Positions 1 to 8,985 of a DNA stretch of 64,000 nt are shown here, piece by piece (position 1 is the stretch's first letter; each line of letters starts with the position of its first letter). Source of the stretch: RYN-230 sp963841695 (GTDB taxonomy: Bacteria > Actinomycetota > Actinomycetes > Streptosporangiales > Streptosporangiaceae); contig CAWJDQ010000001.1 in the NCBI GenBank assembly GCA_963841695.1, positions 372,001-436,000 on the forward strand. Reading direction: 5' to 3'. The position numbers were made by a program, and so were the translations under genes. The notes below the pieces were generated by a model. It was given only the letters and a program-made list of their open reading frames with translations, was not told the origin of the DNA and made no database searches.

Positions 1-100
1 GGACAGGCTTGGTCCCGTGACACGACACCGGGCCGCCAGCGGTGACGCGCCGACGGCCCAGTAAAGACACTCTCTCAAACCAACACCATCGACAGGAGTC

Positions 101-241
101 ATGGCATTGGATCAAACCTACATCGCGCCCTGCGTGATGCAAGGGACGGGGGCAGCGATTTCCGGGAGAATCGCGGCACCGGGCCGGGCGGGGCCGGCCG
201 GGGCCGCGGGTGAGGGGGGCCGATGTTCCTCCTCGCCCTGA
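101..241 (+). CDS. possible 46-aa small ORF
   Basis: An ATG sits two bases after an AGGAG Shine-Dalgarno-like motif, and the frame runs 46 codons (MALDQTYIAPCVMQG at the start) to a TGA inside the next gene. The first 15 residues look protein-like; the rest is Gly/Ala/Pro/Arg-rich and could be chance in GC-rich DNA. It overlaps the start of the gene at 223 by 19 bases, so it could be a coupled leader peptide. No family is recognised and its reality is uncertain. Confidence 0.25.
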   Translation: MALDQTYIAPCVMQGTGAAISGRIAAPGRAGPAGAAGEGGRCSSSP

Positions 242-537
242 TCTGGGTGCTCATCGGAGTGGCCGTGGGCTGGCGATTCGGCTCCCGGCACGCCACCTCC
301 CAGGCGCTGACGCGGGCACGGCAGCAGATGCGCCAGGAAATCCGGTACTGGCAGGAACACGCCGAACGCAGCAAGGTCCGGGCCGACCTGCTGGCCCAGG
401 GGAACGAGGCCTGGGCGGCGGGTTACCAGCAAGGCCGGGAAGATGTGATCACGATCGTGCCGCACCTCACGGCACAGCAGCGGCTCCTGCCCCAGGACGC
501 CGCGACCGATGCCGCCGGGATAACCGGCTGCGCCTAA
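223..537 (+). CDS. small membrane-anchored protein of unknown function
   Basis: A 104-residue product. Residues 1-18 (MFLLALIWVLIGVAVGWR) form one N-terminal hydrophobic segment that looks like an uncleaved anchor, followed by a polar, probably helical region rich in Arg, Gln and Glu to about residue 80. The ATG is preceded by a GAGGGGGG stretch at suitable distance. This is the common arrangement of small single-pass proteins with a cytoplasmic coiled tail. I do not recognise a family. A small ORF overlaps its start, and the gene stands apart from the minus-strand genes that follow. Confidence 0.6.
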   Translation: MFLLALIWVLIGVAVGWRFGSRHATSQALTRARQQMRQEIRYWQEHAERSKVRADLLAQGNEAWAAGYQQGREDVITIVPHLTAQQRLLPQDAATDAAGITGCA

Positions 538-600
538 CCCACTAGCGCTCCCTTCCGGATCAGTAGCCCGGCCGGAGGGGAGCGCCCGGGCACGCCCAGG

Positions 601-655
601 CTCAGTGGTGCACCGCGGCCAGCGCGGGCGGATGCTCAGTGGTGCACCGCGGCCA
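601..655. repeat. 33-bp direct duplication at the 3' end of the 636-1184 gene
   Basis: A 22-base block beginning CTCAGTGGTGCACCGCGG occurs at 601-622 and again at 634-655. On the minus strand this block holds the last codons and the stop of the hypothetical gene ending at 636, so the gene tail (AAVHH-stop) has been duplicated just beyond the stop. Confidence 0.8.
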
Positions 656-1184
656 GCAGCGCCGCGTAGGAGCGGACCAGCGCGGCATGCTCCAGGGCGA
701 GCAGCGGACTGTCCGGCGGGCAGCCTTCGGCCACCCACTGATCCGAGAGGTCCATGGCCTTGGTGCGGTACACCGCCGCAGGCCGGACCGCCGCCTCCGG
801 TTCGCGGTACAGGAACGCATACAGCCGGACCAGCGAATCGACCAGTTCGTCCTCGCCGCCGGGGTGGTCCGCGGCGTGCTGGCGCTCGCGGTGCACCCGC
901 CACCAGTCAACTTCCCGCCGGGCCGCCTCGGCCACGTCCCGCGGCTCGCCGTAGCTCAGGCGGAGCAAACCGTAGAAGCGGCGCATGCAGCGGCGCGCCC
1001 CGTCCGGGTCGTTATCGGCGGGCGCCCACAGCTGGTTGGCCCGCAGCACCAGCCAGGCCCCGTGCAGGGTGCGCAGCCAGTCCATCCCGAACCCGGCCCG
1101 GACCAGCCCGATCGACGCCCGCAGTACCCCTGGCCAGTCCCGCCGGTAATAGCCCACCCAGGCGCGGAATTCCAGGTCGGCCAC
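636..1184 (-). CDS. conserved-looking hypothetical protein, 182 aa
   Basis: GTG start giving VADLEFRAWVGYYRRDWPGVLRA and so on; the product is rich in Trp, Arg and Tyr with regular amphipathic helices and no signal peptide or membrane segment, so probably a soluble cytoplasmic protein. It has coherent composition unlike the shadow frames. It lies directly downstream of the DUF5995 gene on the same strand; that upstream frame runs on over the first 173 bases of this gene, probably because its own stop was lost. There is no strong Shine-Dalgarno motif at the GTG, so the start could be further upstream in the same frame (for example from FDPVRVADLEF). Function unknown. Confidence 0.65.
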   Translation of the reverse strand: MADLEFRAWVGYYRRDWPGVLRASIGLVRAGFGMDWLRTLHGAWLVLRANQLWAPADNDPDGARRCMRRFYGLLRLSYGEPRDVAEAARREVDWWRVHRERQHAADHPGGEDELVDSLVRLYAFLYREPEAAVRPAAVYRTKAMDLSDQWVAEGCPPDSPLLALEHAALVRSYAALLAAVHH

Positions 1185-2010
1185 GCGTACCGGGTCGAAG
1201 GAACGCAGCCGGCTCGGGCCCGGGGAGCGGGCGGGCCGGCGAGCGGAGCGGGCCGGCGGAGCGAGCGGCCGCGGAGCCGGGTGGGGCGGGCCTGGCGGGA
1301 CCGGGCAGCCGGACTCCGAACCCGCGGCTCGCGAGCCGCAGCAGCACGTGCCCGGGCCGCACCAGTTCCGCCACCCGCGCGGCGCTCAGCACCTCCAGGT
1401 CGCCGAGCCGCTCGGCGTACGCGGCGGGACCGCGAGCCCGGGCCGTGTTGAGCGCCACGGCGTTGTGCCACACCTTGACCCGGGATTCGCGCAGGAACCG
1501 GCGGCTGGCCGCCTGATTGGCCGGCCCGAGCAGGACGTCCGCCCGCGAGCGCGGGCCGCCGGCCCGGGCCAGCTCCGCATCTTCCGCGCCGACCTGGCGG
1601 GACAGCACCTCGTCGATGCGCTGATGGTCGGCGCGGCGCCGGGCGCGGAGGGCGGGATCCGCGAACTCCGCGGGGCTGATCACCGCGAGGAGGGCCTGCG
1701 GCAGGTCGTAGTTGATGTGCGCGTTCATGCCCAGCAGGACGTGCCGCAGGGCGGGCGCGGACGGCTGCTCCTGTGCGGCCCGGAACGCTACCGCCCACGG
1801 CCGCGGGACGGGCCCGCCGCCGGAGTACGCGGCCAGCGCGTCGAGATACAGGTCCGCGAACGCCACGTCCCAGCGCTCCACCCACTGCGGGTCGCTGAAC
1901 AGCCCGGCCCGCAGCGCGTCGCGCACCGCGCGGGTCGTGCGCAGGTACGTGGCGTGGAAGAAGCGCCGTGCGTCACCCGCTTCCTCGAGCGGATCGAGCA
2001 GCGTTTCCAT
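1012..2010 (-). CDS. DUF5995 family protein, 3' end run-on
   Basis: The first 230 or so residues show the features I associate with DUF5995: an acidic N-terminal helix (METLLDPLEEAGDARRFF), a conserved middle with LGMNAHINYDLP at about residue 96, and a C-terminal part ending near LRLASRGFG. Function of the family is unknown to me. Beyond about position 1320 the frame becomes Pro/Ala/Arg-rich and crosses a GC-rich repeat stretch (1216-1262) before ending inside the next gene, so a stop was probably lost to an indel there. The ATG at 2010 is the first usual start, but homologous-looking residues (TISIDALIER) extend upstream, with a GGGAGG motif placed for an ATC or ATT codon near 2025-2034; the real start is unresolved. 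Confidence 0.65.
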   Translation of the reverse strand: METLLDPLEEAGDARRFFHATYLRTTRAVRDALRAGLFSDPQWVERWDVAFADLYLDALAAYSGGGPVPRPWAVAFRAAQEQPSAPALRHVLLGMNAHINYDLPQALLAVISPAEFADPALRARRRADHQRIDEVLSRQVGAEDAELARAGGPRSRADVLLGPANQAASRRFLRESRVKVWHNAVALNTARARGPAAYAERLGDLEVLSAARVAELVRPGHVLLRLASRGFGVRLPGPARPAPPGSAAARSAGPLRSPARPLPGPEPAAFLRPGTRGRPGIPRLGGLLPAGLARGTAGVDRAGPGRVRDGLAAHPARGLAGAAGQPAVGARR

Positions 2011-2122
2011 CCGCTCGATGAGCGCATCAATGCTGATGGTCCGCCTCCCGCAGTCCGGCTTGACGGTGAAGTCACTGTGACGCGGCCCGGCCCGCCCGGA
2101 CGGCGTTGCTACCGTCCCAGTC

Positions 2123-4918
2123 ATGGATTTTCTCAGCCGCTGGCGCGGCCGCAAGCTTGGCGCGCTCGCGGCGGCCCTGGGGCTCCTGGTGGCCGCGATC
2201 GTGGCTGCCGTCATCGTGGCCCGCCAGCCGGTGCCGGTCATAGCGCGGACGCTGCGCATCCCGGTGGTCGACGGGCCAGCCAACGACCAGCACGTGTCGC
2301 TGGACGCCACGTTCTTCACCCCGCCGGGACGCGGCCGGGTGCCCGCCATCCTGCTCGCGCACGGGTTCGGGGAGACCAAGGACTCGGTCCGGCCGGAGGC
2401 CGAGCAGCTCGCCCGGGCCGGTTTCGCGGTGCTCACCTGGTCGTCGCGGGGCTTCGGCCGGTCCACCGGTGAGGTGGCCCTCGACTCACCTGACTACGAG
2501 GTGAAAGACGTCGAGCAACTGGTCAGCTGGCTGGCGCGGCAGCCGCGGGTCATGCTGGACGGGCCGGGGGATCCGCGGGTGGGCATCACCGGGGCGTCGT
2601 ACGGCGGCGCCATCGCGCTGCTCGCCGCGGCCTACGACCACCGGATCGACGCGATCGTCCCGCAGACCACCTGGTACAACCTGGCCACCGCGCTGTTCCC
2701 GGACGCGGCCGGCCGCGGGCGGCCCGGCCGCAGGCGGCGGGATCGGCGGGGTGTTCAAGAAGCAGTGGGCCGGGCTGCTCTTCACCCAGGGCACGGTTAC
2801 TCAGGGCACAGGTACCCGGGCAAAGGTACCCAGGGCACAGGCGTGTCCGCCGCGCTGTGCGGCCGCTTCCTGCCCGCGCTCTGCGCCATGTACCAGCAGG
2901 TGGCCACCCTCGGCCGGGCTACCCCGCAGGCGATCTCGCTGCTGGAGCGGTCCAGCCCGTCGAGCGTGGCCAGCCGGATCGACGTGCCCACCCTGCTGAT
3001 CCAGGGCGAGGACGACTCCCTGTTCGGGCTGGACCAGGCCAACGGCAACTACCAGGCCATCCGGCGCAACGGCGCGCCGGTGGACATGGTGTGGTTCGCG
3101 GGCGGTCACGACGGCGGGAATCAGGAGACCAGCCGGATCACGCAGCTGACCACGGAATGGTTCGACCGCTGGCTGAAGCCCCGGCACCGGTGGTCACCCG
3201 CGGACCACCCGGTGCTCACCGGCCAGCCTGCCTTCGCGGTCACCCGGGACCTGGGCTACGACCCGTCCAGCGGCAACGAGGTGCTGGGCGTGGCGACCGC
3301 CCCGACCTACCCCGGCCTGGCCGGGACCAGGCGCACCGCGGTCCGGCTGCGCGGGACCGGGCAGACCATCGTCAACCCGCCCGGCGGCGCGCCGCCGTCC
3401 CTGTCGGTCCTCCCCGGCCTGGGCGCGGGCGGCCTGGGCACGGGCAGCCTGGGCACGGGCAGCCTGGGCGTGGGCCTGCCGATGCCCGGCCAGAGCGCCG
3501 CGTTCACCTCCGCGCCCCTGGCCGCGCCGCTGCAGCAGACCGGCTCCGCCACCGTCCGGATCCGGGTCAGCGGTGCCCCGGACATCACCGTGTTCGCCGA
3601 GGTGTACGACGTCGACCAGGCCGGTAACGCCACGCTGCCGTTCCAGCTGGCCGCACCGGTGCGGGTGACCGGGGCGGCCGCGGGCCGCACGGTCACCGTG
3701 ACGCTGCCCGCGATCGACTACCAGTTCGCCGCCGGGCACCGGCTCCGCCTGGTGCTGACCAGCACCGACTTCGGGTACGCGACCTCCCCCCGGGCCGCGG
3801 CCTACCGGGTCGCGCTCGCTGGCCCCGGCCTGTCCGTGCCGTCTGATCCGGCGCTGCAGATCGCCGGCGGCGGCGTGCCCTGGTGGACCTGGGCCGGGCC
3901 GGTCGCCGCGCTGGCCGCGGCGGCGGTCATCCTGCTGGCCCGGCGCCGGAAGCGGCCGGGGGTGCTGCCCCCCGGTCCCGGGCCGGTGGCCGGCGCTGGC
4001 CCTCCCGTGCCCTTGGAGATCACTGGCCTCACCAAGCGCTACCGGGACGGCCAGCTAGCCGTGGACGGGCTGTCGCTGCGCGTGCAGCAGGGCCAGATCC
4101 TCGGCTTGCTGGGGCCGAACGGCGCGGGCAAGACCACCACCCTGCGCGCGCTGATGGGCCTGGTCCACCCGGACGCCGGGACAATCACGATCTTCGGCCA
4201 GCAGGTCCGCCCCGGCGCGTCCGCGCTGTCCCGGCTGGGCTCGTTCGTGGAAGGACCGGGCTTCCTGCCGCACCTGTCTGGCCGGGCCAACCTGGACCTG
4301 TACTGGCGGGCTACCGGGCGGCCCGCGGCCGGGGCGCACCTGGACGAGGTCCTGCGGATCGCCGGGCTCGGGGCCGCCCTCGACCGCCGGGTGCGGTCCT
4401 ACTCGCGGGGGATGAGCCAGCGGCTGGCCATCGCCCAGGCCATGCTCGGCCTGCCCGACCTGCTGGTCCTCGACGAGCCCATGAACGGCCTGGACCCGCC
4501 GCAGATCAGGGAGATGCGCGATGTCCTGCTCGGCTACGCGGCCGGGGGCCGGACCGTGATCCTGTCCAGCCACCTGCTGGGCGAGGTGGAGCAGACCTGC
4601 ACCCACCTGGTCGTCATGCACCGCGGCCGTGGCCTGGCCGCGGGCCCGGTCCGCGAGATCACCGGCGACGGCGCGGCTCTGATCGTGGGCACCTCGCAGG
4701 CGCAGCGCGCCGTCACCGTGCTCCGTGACCTCCAGGGCATCGAGGCCGCGGAACCGCACCCGGACGGGGTCATCGTGCGTCCCGACGGGGTCGCCCCGTC
4801 CGCGGTGGTCGCCGCGCTGGTCGGGGCCGGGGTCCCGGTGGACCGGGTGGGACCGGGCCGCGGCCTGGAGGACGCCTTCCTGGCCCTGATCGGCGAACCG
4901 GAAAGCGGTGACCAGTGA
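2123..4918 (+). CDS. S15-like alpha/beta hydrolase fused to ABC transporter ATPase
   Basis: A 931-residue two-part protein. Residues 12-33 are a membrane anchor. The hydrolase follows, with HGFGE near residue 80 and the nucleophile motif GASYGG (Ser159), then a beta-rich CocE/X-Pro-peptidase-like C-terminal domain. A second membrane segment at about 590-610 leads into an ABC ATPase: Walker A GPNGAGKTTT near 663, signature YSRGMSQR near 760, Walker B LLVLDEP near 780. The hydrolase should therefore lie outside and the ATPase inside. The permease gene overlaps its stop (GTGA), so they act as one exporter. Between about 2715 and 2850 the encoded residues look out of frame, while the +1-shifted reading gives GVFKKQWAGLLF; two compensating indels are likely. 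Such hydrolase-ABC fusions occur in actinobacteria; the substrate is unknown. Confidence 0.85.
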   Translation: MDFLSRWRGRKLGALAAALGLLVAAIVAAVIVARQPVPVIARTLRIPVVDGPANDQHVSLDATFFTPPGRGRVPAILLAHGFGETKDSVRPEAEQLARAGFAVLTWSSRGFGRSTGEVALDSPDYEVKDVEQLVSWLARQPRVMLDGPGDPRVGITGASYGGAIALLAAAYDHRIDAIVPQTTWYNLATALFPDAAGRGRPGRRRRDRRGVQEAVGRAALHPGHGYSGHRYPGKGTQGTGVSAALCGRFLPALCAMYQQVATLGRATPQAISLLERSSPSSVASRIDVPTLLIQGEDDSLFGLDQANGNYQAIRRNGAPVDMVWFAGGHDGGNQETSRITQLTTEWFDRWLKPRHRWSPADHPVLTGQPAFAVTRDLGYDPSSGNEVLGVATAPTYPGLAGTRRTAVRLRGTGQTIVNPPGGAPPSLSVLPGLGAGGLGTGSLGTGSLGVGLPMPGQSAAFTSAPLAAPLQQTGSATVRIRVSGAPDITVFAEVYDVDQAGNATLPFQLAAPVRVTGAAAGRTVTVTLPAIDYQFAAGHRLRLVLTSTDFGYATSPRAAAYRVALAGPGLSVPSDPALQIAGGGVPWWTWAGPVAALAAAAVILLARRRKRPGVLPPGPGPVAGAGPPVPLEITGLTKRYRDGQLAVDGLSLRVQQGQILGLLGPNGAGKTTTLRALMGLVHPDAGTITIFGQQVRPGASALSRLGSFVEGPGFLPHLSGRANLDLYWRATGRPAAGAHLDEVLRIAGLGAALDRRVRSYSRGMSQRLAIAQAMLGLPDLLVLDEPMNGLDPPQIREMRDVLLGYAAGGRTVILSSHLLGEVEQTCTHLVVMHRGRGLAAGPVREITGDGAALIVGTSQAQRAVTVLRDLQGIEAAEPHPDGVIVRPDGVAPSAVVAALVGAGVPVDRVGPGRGLEDAFLALIGEPESGDQ
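3422..3481 (+). repeat. 15-bp tandem repeat, four units (GTGSL-type)
   Basis: Four consecutive 15-base units of the type GGCACGGGCAGCCTG (two identical, outer ones diverged) inside the hydrolase-ABC gene. They encode GAGGL-GTGSL-GTGSL-GVGLP in a linker between hydrolase sub-domains. The period keeps the reading frame. Confidence 0.85.
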
Positions 4919-5760
4919 TAGCTGCCGGGGGCTACCAGGTGCACAGGACCCTGCCGCTGCGGGTCGAGTTCGTCCGCCAGCTCCGCCGCTGGCGGACCAT
5001 CGTGGCCTTCGTGGTGCTGCTCGCGCTGCCCTGGATCCTGGTCGCCGCGTTCGAGATCAGCGGCCCGCCCTCGGCGGCGAACGGGACACCGGGACTGGTC
5101 ACCGTGGCCACCCAGGGCGGCCTCAACTTCGCGGCGTTCAGCCTGTTCGTGTCGGCCGGCTTCCTGCTGGTCGTGGTGGTCGCGCTGTTCTGCGGGGACA
5201 CGGTGGCCAGCGAGGCCAGCTGGTCATCGCTGCGCTACCTGCTGGCCGCCCCGGTGCCGCGGGCCCGGCTGCTGCGCCAGAAGCTGGCGGTGGCGCTGGC
5301 CTACTCCACCATCGGGGTGGTCGCGCTGCCGGTGATGTCCCTGGTGGCCGGCACGGCCGCGTTCGGCTGGCATCCGCTCCGGCTGCCCGGTACCGGGGTG
5401 CAGCTGCCGATCGGCCAGGCCCTGGCCCGGATGCTCATCGTCCTGGGCTACGTGCTGGTCAGCGAGATCGCGGTGGCCGGGATCGCGTTCCTGCTCTCGG
5501 TGTCCACCGACTCCCCGCTCGGCGCGGTGGGCGGCGCCGTGGGCCTGATGATCCTGTCCGCGATCCTGGACCAGGTCACCGCGCTCGGCTCCTGGCGGGA
5601 AATCCTCCCGTCGCATTGGCAGTTCGCCTGGCTGGACGCGGTGCAGCCGCAGATCACCTGGGGCGGCATGGCGGAGGGCGCCTCGGTGTGCGCGTGCTAC
5701 GGGATCGTGCTCGTCGCGCTGGCCTTCCGCCGGTTCCAGGAAAAGGACATCGTTTCGTGA
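4915..5760 (+). CDS. ABC-2 type transporter permease
   Basis: 281 residues with about six hydrophobic segments (first at 28-46, IVAFVVLLALPWILVAAFEI; later ones near 80-95, 125-145, 175-210 and 255-275), the layout of ABC-2 type permeases. The GTG start overlaps the stop of the hydrolase-ABC gene by four bases, so translation is coupled and the two products very likely form one complex. The acidic PPSAANG loop after the first helix is predicted outside, on the side where the fused hydrolase should sit. What is exported is not shown by the sequence; lipid, drug or antimicrobial peptide are all possible for this class. Confidence 0.85.
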   Translation: MIAAGGYQVHRTLPLRVEFVRQLRRWRTIVAFVVLLALPWILVAAFEISGPPSAANGTPGLVTVATQGGLNFAAFSLFVSAGFLLVVVVALFCGDTVASEASWSSLRYLLAAPVPRARLLRQKLAVALAYSTIGVVALPVMSLVAGTAAFGWHPLRLPGTGVQLPIGQALARMLIVLGYVLVSEIAVAGIAFLLSVSTDSPLGAVGGAVGLMILSAILDQVTALGSWREILPSHWQFAWLDAVQPQITWGGMAEGASVCACYGIVLVALAFRRFQEKDIVS

Positions 5761-5771
5761 ATTAGAGAATC

Positions 5772-5801
5772 TTGTGCTGGGTGTCGCCGGTGAGTTACGG
5801 T
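5772..5801 (+). promoter_or_regulatory. candidate sigma70-type promoter for the APC permease
   Basis: TTGTGC at 5772-5777 and TACGGT at 5796-5801 with an 18-base spacer, in the short gap after the ABC permease. Transcription would begin near 5808, leaving a short leader with a GGGGG ribosome site before the ATG at 5827. Found by eye only. Confidence 0.35.
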
Positions 5802-5826
5802 CTGGCCACCGATCAGGGGGTTGGAC

Positions 5827-7296
5827 ATGAGCGATACGGCTTCTACTCCGTTCTCGGAAACTAAGGCTCCCGAGGCGCCGGAACGGTTGCACCGGGGCGC
5901 GCTCAGCCTGGTGGACATCTCGGCCTCGACGATGGCGAATATCGGCCCGGCCTACAGCTTCTTCTTCAGCTTCGGCCTCATCGTGATCACGGCGGGCATC
6001 GGCGCGCCGCTGACGATCGTGGCTGCCGCCGTCGCCATCGCGCTGCTGGGCAACACGCTGGCCCAGTTCTCCCGGGCCCAGCCATCGACCGGCGGATTCA
6101 TCACGTTCGTGGGCAAGAGCTTCGGCGGCACCAGCGCGGTGACGACCGCCTTGCTCTGCGGGGCCGGGTACATCATCGCGATCTCGTCGGTCCTCGTCGT
6201 CTCCGGCTGGTTCCTGGGCTACACGCTGCAGTACTACCTGGGCTGGAACATCCCGTGGATCATCCTGTCGATCGTGCTCACCACAGGCGCCGTGGTGATG
6301 ATGCTCCGCGGCGTCGGCGTGTCGACCAAGCTCGCGGGCTTTTTCTTCGGTTTCGAGATGCTGGTGCTGGTCGTCGTCTCCGTCGTGCTGCTCATTAAGA
6401 ACGGCGCCCACCTGAGCGTCGCGCCGTTCAAGCCGCACAACATCCACAACGGCTTTAGCGGCCTGGCGGCCGGCTTCCCGCTGGCGGTGTACCTGTTCAT
6501 CGGCTGGGAGAATTCCGCCGCGCTGGCCGAGGAAACCGGTAACCCGCGGCGCAACGTGCCGCGGGCGGTTTTCCTGTCCATCGCGCTGATGGGAATTAGC
6601 TACCTCCTCTTCGCTTACGCCACGGTCACCGGTTTCGGCTACAACGAGGCCAGGCTGACCAGCCCGTCCATCCTGGTCCCCTTCATCACCGTCGCCCACG
6701 GCGCCGCGGCCAGCCTGGCCTTCTTCGCGTACCTGGCCGGCCTGACCTCCACCCTGGGCGTGCTCATCGCGGCGGTGAACTCACAGGCCCGGCTGATCTT
6801 CAACGCCGGCCGCGAGGGCCTGCTGCCGCGCTGGATCGGCCGGGTCGAGCCGTCCCGGCACGTGCCCAGGAACGCCATCTTCACCTTCGTCGGCATCGCC
6901 AGCGCGATCATCGGGGTCTGGGCGCTCGGCCACCTGATCTTCGGGCACGGCGGCAGCATGAACGGGCTGACCTACTTCGACGAGTCCGGGACGATGGGCA
7001 CGATCCTGGTCCTGGTCGTGTACTTCCTGGCCAACCTGGCCCTGCCGTTCTACTACCGGAAGTACCGGCCCGCCGAGTTCAACGTGATCAAGCACGGGGT
7101 GCTGCCGGTCCTCGGGATGATCGCGATCGCGGTCCCGGTCTACTACCTGTCCAAGCCCGGTCAGTCGGCGCCCTACAGCTGGTTCCCTTACGCCGCGCTG
7201 GCCATCCTGGTCGTCTCGGTGATCTACGCCGCGGTGCTGACCAGGCGTGATCCGGGGCTGGCCGGGCGCGTCGGCTCGATCGTCGCCGACGAGTGA
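5827..7296 (+). CDS. APC-family amino acid permease
   Basis: 489 residues and about 12 membrane helices. The N-terminal pattern LHRGALSLVDISASTMANIGP, the helix-1 break, and GWENSAALAEETGNPRRNVP near residue 225 (equivalent to the conserved helix-6/loop region of APC transporters) identify the amino acid-polyamine-organocation superfamily. It should be a cytoplasmic-membrane importer or exchanger driven by ion gradients; substrate not predictable. ATG at 5827 is chosen because GGGGG lies about seven bases upstream; an in-frame TTG at 5821 is less likely. It is a single gene, followed convergently by the minus-strand transhydrogenase/lactonase group, whose metabolites it might bring in. Confidence 0.88.
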   Translation: MSDTASTPFSETKAPEAPERLHRGALSLVDISASTMANIGPAYSFFFSFGLIVITAGIGAPLTIVAAAVAIALLGNTLAQFSRAQPSTGGFITFVGKSFGGTSAVTTALLCGAGYIIAISSVLVVSGWFLGYTLQYYLGWNIPWIILSIVLTTGAVVMMLRGVGVSTKLAGFFFGFEMLVLVVVSVVLLIKNGAHLSVAPFKPHNIHNGFSGLAAGFPLAVYLFIGWENSAALAEETGNPRRNVPRAVFLSIALMGISYLLFAYATVTGFGYNEARLTSPSILVPFITVAHGAAASLAFFAYLAGLTSTLGVLIAAVNSQARLIFNAGREGLLPRWIGRVEPSRHVPRNAIFTFVGIASAIIGVWALGHLIFGHGGSMNGLTYFDESGTMGTILVLVVYFLANLALPFYYRKYRPAEFNVIKHGVLPVLGMIAIAVPVYYLSKPGQSAPYSWFPYAALAILVVSVIYAAVLTRRDPGLAGRVGSIVADE

Positions 7297-7326
7297 CGAG
7301 ACCTCCCCGGCGGGCGGCTGGGGGCG

Positions 7327-7677
7327 TCAGTCGCCGGCCCGCAGTGGCGCGGCGGCGTAGCGGCCCTCATGGGCCAGCACCGGGCGGCGGTCACCCGCGA
7401 GTTCGGGGTGACGCTCCTCCACCGCCCGGCGCTGCTCGGCGGTGCGCCGCAGCTGCGTGACGTACTCCCGGTTTCCCTCGTAGGTGCCGCGCCAGGTCTG
7501 CGGCATGGCCTCCGGCGGTGGCGGCAGCGACGCCGCGCCGCGGCCGGACAGCGCGCACCGGGCCGGGACCTTGTGCACCTCGCCACCGCAGTCCGGGCAC
7601 GCGGGCAGCGGCGCGGCGAAGGACTGGATCACCTCGTGGTCGTGACCCTGGCCGCAGCGGAGCTGGTAGATGGCCAT
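7327..7677 (-). CDS. FmdB-like zinc-ribbon protein
   Basis: 116 residues. The start MAIYQLRCGQGHDHEV with CPDCGGEVHKVP at about residue 26 is the FmdB/putative regulatory zinc-ribbon pattern, although the first half-site here reads RCGQGH rather than CxxC, leaving one clear CxxC. The second half is Arg/Glu/Pro-rich and of unknown role. ATG lies three bases past the stop of the transhydrogenase gene, so it is the third gene of a minus-strand operon (lactonase, transhydrogenase, FmdB-like). In other organisms such small proteins accompany formamide, amide and alcohol-metabolising enzymes; function here is inferred only from that association. Confidence 0.7.
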   Translation of the reverse strand: MAIYQLRCGQGHDHEVIQSFAAPLPACPDCGGEVHKVPARCALSGRGAASLPPPPEAMPQTWRGTYEGNREYVTQLRRTAEQRRAVEERHPELAGDRRPVLAHEGRYAAAPLRAGD

Positions 7678-7679
7678 GA

Positions 7680-8975
<1,296 letters not shown>

Positions 8976-8985
8976 GGATGCCTCC

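Noticed and set aside
5224..6699. Long open frame antisense to the APC permease and ABC permease
   Set aside because: Arg/Asp/Gln/Gly-rich composition and full overlap with clear membrane-protein genes mark it as a shadow frame typical of high-GC DNA.
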